DNA of 64,000 nt from contig CASDUP010000031.1 of the NCBI GenBank assembly GCA_949283955.1, forward strand, positions 62,001 to 126,000. The letters are read 5' to 3'. The stretch is from an uncultured Verrucomicrobiota bacterium (lineage in GTDB: Bacteria; Verrucomicrobiota; Verrucomicrobiia; Opitutales; Intestinicryptomonadaceae). The position numbers were made by a program, and so were the translations under genes. Positions 16,697 to 25,960 of this stretch are shown one piece after another (position 1 is the first letter of the stretch; the number at the start of each line of letters is the position of its first letter). The notes beneath the pieces are model-generated. The model was given only the letters and a program-made list of their open reading frames with translations. It did not search any database and was not told where the DNA came from.

Positions 16697-18181
16697 CTAA
16701 GGAGCGATTTCCGGTATGATGTCGTCTTGCCCGTAGTCTGAAGGCAATCGATAATTTTCCTCGGAAACGCTCCAACCGCCGCCCAGCCCGACTATTAAAG
16801 ACACGCACGCGCGGAAGCGCGCCCCCTTTAGTTGAAGGAGCAAGCGTTCGTTGGCAAGAGCCACGCTTTGCGCGTCGCTGACTGAAAAGTAGTCGACGAA
16901 ACCCAGGTCGTACTGTTTTTGGGTGAGGTTCATCACGGAAACGGAAGCCTTCACCACCGCGGCACGGCGCTCGTACTCTATTTTCAAGTGGTTCACGTTT
17001 GCTAAGGCGTCCTCCACTTCTCTTATGGCAGAGAGAACAGTCCACTTGTAGTTTTCGAGCGTTTCTGCGTGGGCCGCCAAAGCTATGCGTTTTTGTGCCA
17101 TGTTTCTTCCCGCCTCAAAAATGGGTATGTATATCTGCGGACTTATTCCCCACGCAAAGCTGCTCGAATTTATGAGCTTGTCTATTTTTTGAGCGGACAA
17201 ATCCGTGTTTGCGGTCAGGGATACCGTAGGGAAGAACGCCGCTTGCGCCGCGCCTATTTTGGCGTTAGCCGCGCAAACTTCGCGTTCGGCCGCCGCTATG
17301 TCCGGCCTTCTTTCGAGCAATTCCGAGGGAACTGCCGCGGGAAGTGAAGGCAAATCCTCCCCCAGCTCCGCGTCTTTCAGAACGAGAGACGAAGGCGTTG
17401 TCCCCATAAGGAGGGCGAGGTAATTTCTCGAAAGAACCAGAGATCTCTCTACCTCCGCAAGCTGTGCGGCCGCCTCTGCCTCCTGCTGTATGGCTCGCTG
17501 CAAGTCTATGTCGCTCGAATAGTCGAATTTTACCCTGCTGCGAACCAACTCTGTCTGCTCTTTTCTAACGTCCAAAGTTCTCTTTAAGAGATTCCGCTCG
17601 GAGTAGAGCTGGCGAATTTGGAAATAGGTATTGGCCACGTCCGCCTGAAGCAGAAGCATCAAGTTTTGGTAGGCGTCGAGCTGCGCCTGGGCGTTTGCAA
17701 CATCGGACTTAAGCAGGCTCCTTATTCTTCCGAACAGGTCCAAATCCCACGTTATTCCGAAGCCCGCCAACCACGTGTCGTACTGGCCGTAATACGGCTC
17801 GGCATTTTTCGACTGCGAAGTTATCGAATAAGATCCGTGTCCGGTCAGGCTCGGATAAAGTTCGCTCTTGTCCATAAGGGCCGCTTCCCTCGCCTGCTCC
17901 ACTCGGTAAAACGCCGCCTCAAGATTCGGATTGTCCTCTTTGCACTTTTCGAGAAGAGTTCGAAGTTCGGAATCCTCGAACACCGACCACCAATCCCCCT
18001 TTGGAAGCGACGATGCGGGGCAGGCAGATTTCCACAATCCCGCGTCGTGAAAAAATTTATCCTCCTTTAAATCGGGAATTTTTAGTGACAGGGAGGGATC
18101 TGTGTAATCCGGCCCCACGGTGCATCCGGCAAGGGCTGCTGCGAATATTCCCGCATTTACAATCTTGCTAAAAATTTTCAT
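16697..18181 (-). CDS. RND efflux outer-membrane lipoprotein (OprM/NodT family)
   Basis: 494 residues. The lipobox ALAGC gives acylation at Cys19, followed by the family's TVGPDY. Two OEP repeats follow (about 60-265 and 275-465), with the usual YPSLTGHGSYS, DLDLFGRIRS, RPDIAAAEREV and KRIALAAHAETLENYKWTVLSAIREVEDAL segments, which form the trimeric TolC-like channel. It starts 7 bp after the RND pump gene, so the operon delivers a complete tripartite pump. The C-terminus ends with an acidic Pro-containing tail (DDIIPEIAP). Confidence 0.95.
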   Translation of the reverse strand: MKIFSKIVNAGIFAAALAGCTVGPDYTDPSLSLKIPDLKEDKFFHDAGLWKSACPASSLPKGDWWSVFEDSELRTLLEKCKEDNPNLEAAFYRVEQAREAALMDKSELYPSLTGHGSYSITSQSKNAEPYYGQYDTWLAGFGITWDLDLFGRIRSLLKSDVANAQAQLDAYQNLMLLLQADVANTYFQIRQLYSERNLLKRTLDVRKEQTELVRSRVKFDYSSDIDLQRAIQQEAEAAAQLAEVERSLVLSRNYLALLMGTTPSSLVLKDAELGEDLPSLPAAVPSELLERRPDIAAAEREVCAANAKIGAAQAAFFPTVSLTANTDLSAQKIDKLINSSSFAWGISPQIYIPIFEAGRNMAQKRIALAAHAETLENYKWTVLSAIREVEDALANVNHLKIEYERRAAVVKASVSVMNLTQKQYDLGFVDYFSVSDAQSVALANERLLLQLKGARFRACVSLIVGLGGGWSVSEENYRLPSDYGQDDIIPEIAP

Positions 18182-18188
18182 ACAAATC

Positions 18189-21100
18189 CTATTTGTCGGA
18201 AACTGTCTTAGGTTTAAAATTTTTCCTGATTACGTAGAAAAACACGGGAGTAAAGAGCAATCCGAGTATCGTCACTCCCAACATTCCGAAAAGAACGGAG
18301 GTTCCGATGCTCTGTCTAAGCTCAGATCCGGAAGACTCTCCGAATGCAAGCGGAACGACTCCCAATATGAATGCAAACGAGGTCATAAGTATAGGGCGCA
18401 ATCTGTTTTTCGAAGCTTGCGAGACCGCAAAAACCGCGTCTTGGCCCTTTTCCTGTCGCTGTTTTGCAAACTCCACTATCAAGATGGCGTTCTTGCATGC
18501 AAGACCTATGAGAACAACGAATCCTATTTGAACCATCAGGTTGTTGTCCAATCCCCGCATGTCCACTCCTAGAAGAGCGAAGAGCAAAACCAACGGAACT
18601 ATAAGAATCACCGCCAAAGGCAGCTTCCAACTTTCGTAAAGAGCGGCAAGAACTAGGAACACGAAAAGAACGCAAAGGGAGAATATCGCTATCGAGGTGT
18701 TTCCTATGCGCTTTTCCTGAAACGCCAGGTCAGTCCAATCGATTCCCATTCCGTCCGGCAGAACTTCATCGGCAATTTGCTCCACAACCTTCATCGCCTC
18801 TCCCGTGCTATACCCGGGAGCCAAGTTCCCGAGAATCTCGGCTGCCGGATACAAGTTGTATCTGGTAATCGTGGACGGCCCGACAGTTCGGCGAACGTCC
18901 GCAACCGAACCAAGCGGAACATTCACTCCGTTTATATTCGGAACCTTCAAATTATATATGTCGGAAATTTCGCTTCTTTGCTTGCTTTCGGCTTGGGCCA
19001 CAACCCTATATACTCGGTTGAGAATGTTGAAGTCGTTTACGTAAATGGAACCCATGTAGAGCTGCATCGTGTCGAATATCGACTGAATCGGAACGTTCAA
19101 CTTTTGGGCTCTTTCGCGGTCTATATCGAGATAGAGCTGCGGCGTCGATATTCTGAAGGTAGTAAACGCCAAAGAGATTTCGGGATGTTCGAGCATTGCC
19201 TTCCTGGCTATCTCCTGGGTGTATTTCTCTACGTCTCCCACTCCCCTTCCCATCTTGTCTTGGACCATCAGCTTAAAGTCGCCTCCCATTCCGATTCCGT
19301 TGACAGCGGGAGGTGTGAGTACATACACGGAGGCTTCAGGAATCGCCTCGGAGAGGGTTTTGGAAGCGTCCGCTATGATGCTGTCCAAGCTCCTGCCACG
19401 GGATATTCTCTCCTCTTTCGGATCGAGCTTTATAAACATAGCTCCGCTATTCGAAATCTTCGCGAAGGTCGCCCCGCTAAGCCCCACTATGGACATGCAG
19501 CTCGTCACTCCGTCTATTTCCCTGACTATTTTCTCGGCCCTCAGCATCGCCCTGTTTGTATGTTCCAGGGAGACGCCTTCGGGAAGCTGAATGGTCGCAA
19601 AAATATACCCCGTGTCCTGTTTGGGAATGAATCCCTTGGGAACGTTCTTGAACACATATCCCGTAAACACTAGAAGCGCCGCATAAAGCAACAACATCAA
19701 AGGCGAGAATTTGACAATCCTTCCCACCATGTTTCCGTACTTTTCAGAAATCCAGTTGAAAGATATGTTGAACCCCTTGAAAAACCAGCCCAAAAGGAAA
19801 TTCCAAATTTTTGTAAACCAGTCCTCCTTGCCCTCCTCGCGTATCATTATGGCGCAGAGAGCCGGAGTGAGAGTTAGCGAAACCACTCCGGACAAAATGG
19901 TCGAAGCCGCTATAGTAAGCGCGAACTGCCTGTAAAACTGCCCGGATATTCCCTCGATGAACGCGGTGGGAATAAACACGGAACTCAATACCAAAACTAT
20001 TGCTATGAGAGCCCCCTGCACCTGCGTCATGGCTTTTTTAGTGGCTTCCCGAACGGAAAGCCCGTCGCGCATATTTCGCTCGACGTTCTCCACCACTACA
20101 ATCGCGTCGTCGACCACTATTCCTATGGCCAGCACCAATCCGAACAGAGACAAGTTGTTTATTGAGAATCCAAACACCTCCATGAAGAAAAATGTTCCTA
20201 TCAAAGAGACGGGAATAGCAAAAAGCGGTATTACAGCAGCCCTCCAATTTTGCAGGAACAGCATCATGACAAACACCACGAGAATTATGGCGTCGAAAAT
20301 CGTCTCGTACACGGCGTCGACCGAAGTCCTGATATACTCGGTATTGTCGAGCGCGATGAAGTAATCCATTCCCTCCGGGAACTTCTGTTTCATCTCTTCG
20401 AGAGCCGCCCTTATCCTAACTGCGGTATCCAACCCGTTGCTTCCAGGAAGCTGGTATATGGCAAGCGTCACGGCTCCGTTGCCGTTTAGATAGGATTCGT
20501 CGCTGTAGGAGTAGGAGCCCAGCTCTATCCTTGCCACATCGGAGAGTTTGACAGTTTTCCCGTCGGGAGTGTACTTTATTACTATGTCCCCGAATTGCTC
20601 TGGGGTGGAAAGCCTTCCCTGTGTGTTGATAATAAGCTCGTGCGCCACATTGGGATTGGCAAGCGGAGGCTGGTTCAGCTTGCCGGCGGCAACCTGCTGG
20701 TTTTGTTCCCTGAGGGCGGACAAAACTTGAGCCGCTGTCATGTTGACGTGCGCGAGCCTGTCGGGATCGAGCCATATCCTCATACTGTACTCGCGGGGAC
20801 CGTAAATTTGCACATCGCTGACCCCTGCAATTCGAGCAAGAGGGTCTATCATCTGAGTTATGGCGTAATTTGTCAGGTATAGTTTGTCCCTGGTCCCGTT
20901 TGGAGAAAACAGAGAAACGGAAAGAAGCATGTCGGGAGAGCGTTTTTTTACGGTCACACCAATGCTCCTAACGTCCGACGGCAACCTCGATTCTGCCATC
21001 GCGACCCGGTTTTGCACCTGAACCTGCGCCACGTCGATGTCCGTTCCCAATTCAAAACTCACGTTTATCATAACGGAACCCGCCGAGTTGCAGGTGCTCG

Positions 21101-21341
21101 ACATGTACATCATGTTCTCAACCCCGTTCACCTCTTGCTCGATGGGGGCAGCCACGGTATCGACCAATATTTCGGGAGAGGCTCCCGGATATTCGGCTAT
21201 TACCACGACCGTAGGGGGAACCACGTCGGGGTACTGGGTCACGGGAAGAGACACATACCCGACAATTCCGAGTATGGTAATTAAAAGCGATATGACAGTG
21301 GCAAAAATAGGCCTGTCTATGAAAAAATGCGAAAACTTCAT
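18189..21341 (-). CDS. RND multidrug efflux pump, AcrB/MexB (HAE-1) type
   Basis: 1050 residues, the family norm. The N-terminus MKFSHFFIDRPIFATVISL is the HAE-1 signature. Twelve membrane spans are arranged as 1 + 5 and 1 + 5 around two large periplasmic loops. TM4 holds GIVVDDAIVVVENVERN with the two proton-relay aspartates, and TM10 has the LIGLACKNAILIVEFA segment with the matching Lys. The substrate spectrum cannot be read from the sequence. It is third of four genes in a tetR-adaptor-pump-channel operon; the start is 46 bp after the adaptor stop. Confidence 0.97.
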   Translation of the reverse strand: MKFSHFFIDRPIFATVISLLITILGIVGYVSLPVTQYPDVVPPTVVVIAEYPGASPEILVDTVAAPIEQEVNGVENMMYMSSTCNSAGSVMINVSFELGTDIDVAQVQVQNRVAMAESRLPSDVRSIGVTVKKRSPDMLLSVSLFSPNGTRDKLYLTNYAITQMIDPLARIAGVSDVQIYGPREYSMRIWLDPDRLAHVNMTAAQVLSALREQNQQVAAGKLNQPPLANPNVAHELIINTQGRLSTPEQFGDIVIKYTPDGKTVKLSDVARIELGSYSYSDESYLNGNGAVTLAIYQLPGSNGLDTAVRIRAALEEMKQKFPEGMDYFIALDNTEYIRTSVDAVYETIFDAIILVVFVMMLFLQNWRAAVIPLFAIPVSLIGTFFFMEVFGFSINNLSLFGLVLAIGIVVDDAIVVVENVERNMRDGLSVREATKKAMTQVQGALIAIVLVLSSVFIPTAFIEGISGQFYRQFALTIAASTILSGVVSLTLTPALCAIMIREEGKEDWFTKIWNFLLGWFFKGFNISFNWISEKYGNMVGRIVKFSPLMLLLYAALLVFTGYVFKNVPKGFIPKQDTGYIFATIQLPEGVSLEHTNRAMLRAEKIVREIDGVTSCMSIVGLSGATFAKISNSGAMFIKLDPKEERISRGRSLDSIIADASKTLSEAIPEASVYVLTPPAVNGIGMGGDFKLMVQDKMGRGVGDVEKYTQEIARKAMLEHPEISLAFTTFRISTPQLYLDIDRERAQKLNVPIQSIFDTMQLYMGSIYVNDFNILNRVYRVVAQAESKQRSEISDIYNLKVPNINGVNVPLGSVADVRRTVGPSTITRYNLYPAAEILGNLAPGYSTGEAMKVVEQIADEVLPDGMGIDWTDLAFQEKRIGNTSIAIFSLCVLFVFLVLAALYESWKLPLAVILIVPLVLLFALLGVDMRGLDNNLMVQIGFVVLIGLACKNAILIVEFAKQRQEKGQDAVFAVSQASKNRLRPILMTSFAFILGVVPLAFGESSGSELRQSIGTSVLFGMLGVTILGLLFTPVFFYVIRKNFKPKTVSDK

Positions 21342-21387
21342 CTCAATTTAAAATGTTGAAGGTTTTCATGAGCAAACGCTCCGCGGG

Positions 21388-22530
21388 CTACTTTGACTTC
21401 GCTTCGGCGGCTGGAACGGGATTGACAATCCTTCCGGGATTAGCGTTGTGGAGACCCACAACCACTATCCTGTCGCCTTCGGAAACTCCCTCCTCTACTA
21501 TTCTGTATTTTCCGAGAAGCCTTCCGGGCTTTATCATTCTGTACTCGACCTTGTTGTCCTTCCCCACCACCAAAACGTATCTGTTGACGAGATCAGTCCC
21601 GATGACATCTTCAGGAACAAGCAAAACCTCACGGGGAGACGAAGCCTTCACCCTTATCTTGGCAAACATTCCCGCCGCAAGCTTCCCCTCCGAATTGTCT
21701 ATGTCGGCCCTCATGGTAAGGCTGGAGGTTTCGCGCCCTATTCGGTTGTCGTAATAGTTTACCACCCCGTTTATCTTGGTCTCAGAATCCCCAAGCAGCA
21801 TTATTTGGGCTTCGGGACCGGTTCCCTTGGCTATATTTATCCTCTTGAACAAACCGTCTTTTTCATACCTGAGAAAATCCCTCTCGCTTATCTCGAAATA
21901 CGCCTGGACGACATCGTCCTTGACTATCGCCGTAAGGAGGGTCGTGTTGGCGGCAACTAGATTGCCCGCGTCGACCAAAGCCTCGCTAACACGCCCGGAT
22001 ATGGGAGCCTTCACATGCGTAAACTCCAAATTTAGTTCGGCGTCCCTCAAATTCGCCTGGGCGTTTAGAAGAGCAGCCTGCGCTCCCAACAATTCGGCGT
22101 TGCGGGTCTCGAACACCTCTTTGGAGACAACCTTCGCGGCAAGCATCTCCCTTCCGCGCTCAAGGTTGTTCTTCGCCAAAACCACCCTCGACTCGACCTC
22201 CTTAACCTGAGCCTTCGCCGCTTGAACCTGCGCCTCAAACGGCCTCGGATCTATCACAAAAAGAAGATCTCCTTCCTTTACCTTTTCGCCCTCTGTAAAA
22301 TTAACCTTCTCTAGATACCCTCCGACTCTCGCCCGGACTTCCACATAGCGAACCGCGTCTATTCTCGCCACGTATTCGTCCCAAAGCTCCACACTCTTCT
22401 TTATGGGATTCGCCACTTGTACTTTAGGCAAATTAACCTTCCCATCGCCTTTTTTGTCGGAACATCCTACCAGCGCAATCCCCGCGGCAAACGCCGCAAC
22501 AATCATTATTCTTACCTTGTATCCTGCCAT
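21388..22530 (-). CDS. RND efflux periplasmic adaptor (AcrA/MexA family)
   Basis: 380 residues with the lipobox ALVGC (Cys23). Regions in order: beta-barrel strand, lipoyl half VEVRARVGGYLEKVNFTEGEKVKEGDLLFVID, alpha-hairpin (about 95-165, Ala/Glu/Gln-rich coiled coil), second lipoyl half THVKAPISGRVSEALVDAGNLV, beta-barrel FEISERDFLRY and the membrane-proximal domain ending near residue 370. It links the pump to the outer-membrane channel. The tetR-like gene ends 23 bp upstream. Confidence 0.95.
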   Translation of the reverse strand: MAGYKVRIMIVAAFAAGIALVGCSDKKGDGKVNLPKVQVANPIKKSVELWDEYVARIDAVRYVEVRARVGGYLEKVNFTEGEKVKEGDLLFVIDPRPFEAQVQAAKAQVKEVESRVVLAKNNLERGREMLAAKVVSKEVFETRNAELLGAQAALLNAQANLRDAELNLEFTHVKAPISGRVSEALVDAGNLVAANTTLLTAIVKDDVVQAYFEISERDFLRYEKDGLFKRINIAKGTGPEAQIMLLGDSETKINGVVNYYDNRIGRETSSLTMRADIDNSEGKLAAGMFAKIRVKASSPREVLLVPEDVIGTDLVNRYVLVVGKDNKVEYRMIKPGRLLGKYRIVEEGVSEGDRIVVVGLHNANPGRIVNPVPAAEAKSK

Positions 22531-22553
22531 ATTATTTTCCTCTAAATCTCCGT

Positions 22554-23219
22554 TTATCTCTTAAATATCTTGTCCAACATGAACAAAAAAGATCTCCTCA
22601 CGCTCTCCACTTCCCTCTCGCCAAAGCCCTTCCATCCGTTATTCCTCATGAAGCCCTCCCGCGCCGAAACAAAAACATGTATCTGGCCCATTATCATTTC
22701 CGCCACTATCTTCGCCTTTACACCGTCCAACTTTCCGCAAGAGGCCACGCCCACCATGTTCGCCATCACCTCGTTAATCCTCTTGAACGCCTTGAAAAAT
22801 AAGTCGAACGCTGCCGAAGGATACATCTCCTCCCTCGAAATCAATAGTATCACGTCCCTAAAAATAGCCTTGTCGATATTCTTGTCGCAGGAAATCCTGC
22901 TCATGTTGTAGTCGAAGATGAACTGCTTGGCCGCGGAGGCGTTTCTAGTTTTCAAAATATTTTCCGCCCTCTTGAAATACGGCTCCGAATAAATCAATAT
23001 GTACTCCGATATTTCCCTCACAAGCTCCATGTAAAGCTCGTTTTTCCCTCCGAAATGATAGCTTATCGCGGCGTGGTTAACCCCCGCCCTCTTTGCTATT
23101 TCCCTCGTGCGGGCGCCGTCGAGCGAACGCGAGGCAAACTCCCCCAAAGCCGCGATTATTATGCGAACCTTGGCGTCGTTCCCACCTTTTAGATACTCGA
23201 CTATATAGTTAGTCCTCAT
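22554..23219 (-). CDS. TetR-family repressor, CecR/YbiH-like, of the efflux operon
   Basis: 221 residues. The N-terminal helix-turn-helix is typical TetR: IIAALGEFASRSLDGARTREIAKRAGVNHAAISYHFGGKNELYMELV (about 17-63). The C-terminal part has the pattern of the CecR-like ligand domain (DUF1956), including SREEMYPSAAFDLFFK and the RINEVMANMVG helix. It is the first gene of the operon, so it probably represses itself and the pump through the palindrome 10 bp upstream of its start. An effector cannot be predicted. Confidence 0.9.
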   Translation of the reverse strand: MRTNYIVEYLKGGNDAKVRIIIAALGEFASRSLDGARTREIAKRAGVNHAAISYHFGGKNELYMELVREISEYILIYSEPYFKRAENILKTRNASAAKQFIFDYNMSRISCDKNIDKAIFRDVILLISREEMYPSAAFDLFFKAFKRINEVMANMVGVASCGKLDGVKAKIVAEMIMGQIHVFVSAREGFMRNNGWKGFGEREVESVRRSFLFMLDKIFKR

Positions 23220-23228
23220 TTCTAAACC

Positions 23229-23244
23229 TTAACCAGATGGTTAA
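23229..23244 (-). promoter_or_regulatory. Probable TetR operator of the efflux operon
   Basis: Palindrome TTAACCAGATGGTTAA: two perfect 7-bp arms around a 2-bp centre, just upstream of the repressor start. A further TGACCA-type half-site (about 23251-23256, seen as TGGTCA on the plus strand) and a TTGACA -35 candidate (complement of 23257-23262) lie directly upstream. The position over the promoter fits autorepression. Confidence 0.65.
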
Positions 23245-23262
23245 ATCATTTGGTCATGTCAA

Positions 23263-23617
23263 CGAATTTTTTTTAAAATTTTTTTGGGCAAGCTCTGAAC
23301 GATTGTTCGTCCCGCGCGAAAAAGGCGAATCTTCATTTCCCGTTTTCCATTTCGGAATGCTCCGCAAAACAGGATTGCCGGCTACAAAACCCTTCCGCCT
23401 TCGTCTCATGCGAAAAATGGCATGAAATAGACCGGGCTTTAACACCAAGGTCAAAGCGACAAATACTCGGGAAGGCGAATCAAATAGCGCCCCTGCCCTA
23501 AAGAAGAAAATGAAACTACTTTACCGCAAAAAGCTGCGCGTCTTTGAAAAACATGCTTAGCGCGCTAAAAAAGCAAGCTTGGCAAACTCGAAAAGCAAGA
23601 CCCGCCTATCCGAAAAA
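23263..23617. other. Intergenic stretch, nothing further recognised
   Basis: About 355 bp between the efflux promoter and the 3' end of the uracil-DNA glycosylase gene. The short frames here have no motif or ribosome-binding site. A small palindrome TTAGCGCGCTAA near 23556-23567 is the only structure seen, and it is too short to call as a terminator. Confidence 0.45.
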
Positions 23618-24592
23618 TTAGCCGAGGAAATATCTCCTCTGTTTATCCGATATAGGAAGCCCGACTTTTTCCATCACAAGCAACATATCCTCCCAGACGA
23701 GGCGCTTTGTAGAAGGCGTTCCATACTGGAGCAAATAGGACGGATGATAGGTTATCATTAGATCCCTATTCTCAAATTTGCTCCACTTCCCCCTGATTTT
23801 CCCAAGCCTCCTCGTGGGATCTGGACCGAGCAAACCGGACACCGCCGTGTTTCCTAGCGCGACAACCACCTTAGGGTTTACTATTTCTATCTGGGCCTTC
23901 AAATAGGGAAGGCAATACCTCATCTCCTCCTCCGTCGGGGGCCTGTTTCCCTTTGACGTCGGAAGTTCGGGGCGCCAATTCATTATGTTTCCTATGTAAA
24001 CGTCGCGGCGCTCTAGCCCCATGGCCTTTATGATTTTCGTAAGAAGTTGCCCCGCCCTCCCTACAAACGGCTCTCCCTGAATTTCTTCGTCCGCTCCGGG
24101 AGCCTCTCCGCAGAAAAAAATGTCAGCGTCCAGATTTCCCACTCCGAAAACAACTTTCTTTCCCGGCTTGAGGTGCTCGTTGCAAACCTTGTCCGAAAGC
24201 ACCTTTTCCATTAAAAACTCCCACTTAGACCTCTTGTCACCATCCGGGAGAGAGAACGGAACCGGCATAGGAATTGGAGCCACAGAAAATCCCCCTCCGC
24301 TCCGAACTACCTTGGCCCTTATCTCAGCCTTTCCCGACAACGCCCCTCCCACCTTTAAATCCTCGGGGCTGGCGAATTTCACCTCCGACAAACCGTCGTC
24401 TATGGAATTTTTCTCCTCCACAAGAACAGAAGTTTTTCTCGAAGCGCCCCTGCCAGTCGAAACTTCTTTCGGGCCCGAATTTGCCATTTTTTTCAAATTT
24501 TCCACGGATTCGTCGTCCAGAGGGGTGAAATTTTCGCCCTCTGAAACCATTCTCTTGAGTTCGTCTATTATAGTGTCCAAAAATTCCTTCAT
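23618..24592 (-). CDS. Uracil-DNA glycosylase, family 4-like, without a full Fe-S ligand set
   Basis: 324 residues from MKEFLDTI, starting 2 bp after the stop of the CoaC-like gene. Residues 1-120 are a poorly conserved, charged extension. The catalytic core follows: GEAPGADEE (162-170), GEPFVGRAGQLL, GNRPPTEEE, LGNTAVSGLLG and TYHPSYLLQ, all typical of family 4. Classical members hold a 4Fe-4S cluster with four cysteines; here the CxxC pair reads C137-N-E-H140, the KCRP position is NWRP with Trp206, and only Cys227 matches. A cluster is therefore doubtful. It removes uracil from deaminated DNA. Close coupling to the CoaC-like gene looks like simple co-transcription. Confidence 0.88.
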   Translation of the reverse strand: MKEFLDTIIDELKRMVSEGENFTPLDDESVENLKKMANSGPKEVSTGRGASRKTSVLVEEKNSIDDGLSEVKFASPEDLKVGGALSGKAEIRAKVVRSGGGFSVAPIPMPVPFSLPDGDKRSKWEFLMEKVLSDKVCNEHLKPGKKVVFGVGNLDADIFFCGEAPGADEEIQGEPFVGRAGQLLTKIIKAMGLERRDVYIGNIMNWRPELPTSKGNRPPTEEEMRYCLPYLKAQIEIVNPKVVVALGNTAVSGLLGPDPTRRLGKIRGKWSKFENRDLMITYHPSYLLQYGTPSTKRLVWEDMLLVMEKVGLPISDKQRRYFLG

Positions 24593-24594
24593 AT

Positions 24595-25167
24595 TCAAGA
24601 CCGCCGAAAAATTTCCGCCATGGCCGACAATATCTCCGAAGGTTCCGACATGCGGCCTTTTCCAGAAATTCCGCATGCTAGATTTCCCGTTTCAGGCCCG
24701 ACGAATTTTACCCCGTTTTCCTCGAGATATTTCACATTTTTTTGAACGGAAAAATTTTCCCACATTCCGCAATTCATTGCCGGAGCGATTAAAACCGGAG
24801 AAGAAACCGCCAAAAATATCGAACTTACAAAGTCCGGAGCAAGTCCATTTGCGAAGTTTCCTATCGTGTTCGCCGTGGCTGGAGCCACCACGTACAGTTC
24901 GGCAAAATCAGAAAGCGAAATATGTTCCGGCTTCCAATCCGGAGGTTCCTTCCACATGTCGCAAGCCACGGGATTGCGCGAGAGAGTTTTAAACAATAGG
25001 GGGCTGACAAACTCCGCCGCGCTCTTTGTCATGGCAACCTTTACGTCCGACCCAAACGACGCCAACCGAGAAACCAATTCCGCAGATTTGTACGCCGCCA
25101 CGGATCCGCAAACCCCAACAACTATTCGCCTTCCGCGAAAAATCTCGAAAAAATCGCCCTCTTTCAT
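24595..25167 (-). CDS. Flavin-dependent phosphopantothenoylcysteine decarboxylase (CoaC only)
   Basis: 190 residues, the size of a single HFCD flavoprotein domain. GVCGSVAAYKSAELVSRL is the FMN-phosphate segment, HISLSDFAELYVVAPATANTIG carries the catalytic His, and PAMN (IAPAMNCGMW) and GNLACGISGKGRM complete the family motifs. It makes 4'-phosphopantetheine in CoA synthesis. Most bacteria have a CoaB ligase domain fused at the C-terminus (CoaBC), which is absent here, so CoaB must be encoded elsewhere. It is divergent from rsmE, 37 bp apart, and followed by the uracil-DNA glycosylase gene. Confidence 0.88.
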   Translation of the reverse strand: MKEGDFFEIFRGRRIVVGVCGSVAAYKSAELVSRLASFGSDVKVAMTKSAAEFVSPLLFKTLSRNPVACDMWKEPPDWKPEHISLSDFAELYVVAPATANTIGNFANGLAPDFVSSIFLAVSSPVLIAPAMNCGMWENFSVQKNVKYLEENGVKFVGPETGNLACGISGKGRMSEPSEILSAMAEIFRRS

Positions 25168-25204
25168 TGAAAATGATTTTTACAAAAGGGGCTCAAAGTG
25201 CAAG

Positions 25205-25960
25205 ATGTTTCGCATGGCCGGCTTTAGAGCATTTTACGATTTTAAAAACTACGACGGATCTTCGGAGATATTTTTGTCCGAAGATGAAAGCCGGCACTTG
25301 TGCGGCTCCTTGAGGGCAAGATCCGGAGACAAAGTCGACGTCTTCGATCTTTCAGGCAACGTGTTTTCCTGCGAAATATTGGATCCTTCTAAAAAAAGAA
25401 CCTCATTAAAGACGCTTTTTAGAAAGAAAATAGAGGAAAGAAGCGCCGATATTTTCGTAGCCCAATGCACTCCAAAAGGAAAAACTTTCGACGAAATAAT
25501 GCGCGGAGCAATCGAGATAGGAGCTGCGGGAATATATCCCCTAAACTCCGAGAGAACGGAGGCAAAAACAACTCCCCAGGATTCCGAAAGGAAAGCCGAA
25601 AAGAGAAGGGAACGCGCTGTAGAGTACATAAAGCAATCCGGAAATTTTTTTCCCTTTGAAATATTCGAGACCCGGAACATAGGGGAATTTCTGAAAAATT
25701 CCAGCTTCGACGCAAAGTTTGTAGCCAGCCTGAGAAAAGACGCCAAGCCGATTTTAAGCGAATTAAGAGAATTAAAATTCGAGGGAAAGATTAGAGCGTG
25801 CGTGCTGATAGGACCCGAGGGAGATTTGTCCGACTCGGAATACGACTCCGCTTCCGAAAGCGGATTCAAGCCCGTCACGCTCGGAAAATCCGTCATGAGA
25901 TGCGACACAGCCGCTCTATTTTCACTATCGGTTTTGTCGGCGTTCTTCGCTTCGAGGTAA
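25205..25960 (+). CDS. rsmE: 16S rRNA m3U1498 methyltransferase RsmE
   Basis: 251 residues; ATG codons at 25205 and 25214 are both possible, and upstream frame runs into the divergent gene. The N-terminal PUA-like part (about 1-75) has FLSEDESRHLCGSLRARSGD and VDVFDLSGN. The SPOUT knot follows with KGKTFDEIMRGAIEIGAAGIYPLNSERTE, then VLIGPEGDLSDSEYD (usual GPEGG) and PVTLGKSVMRCDTAALFSL, which form the SAM site. It methylates U1498 of 16S rRNA. Its 3' end overlaps the 3' end of the convergent ygiQ-like gene by 36 bp. Confidence 0.93.
   Translation: MFRMAGFRAFYDFKNYDGSSEIFLSEDESRHLCGSLRARSGDKVDVFDLSGNVFSCEILDPSKKRTSLKTLFRKKIEERSADIFVAQCTPKGKTFDEIMRGAIEIGAAGIYPLNSERTEAKTTPQDSERKAEKRRERAVEYIKQSGNFFPFEIFETRNIGEFLKNSSFDAKFVASLRKDAKPILSELRELKFEGKIRACVLIGPEGDLSDSEYDSASESGFKPVTLGKSVMRCDTAALFSLSVLSAFFASR

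Noticed and set aside
16593-17045. N-terminal extension of the GH32-like frame
   Set aside because: This part is antisense to the outer-membrane efflux gene, and a signal peptide begins only at 16592.
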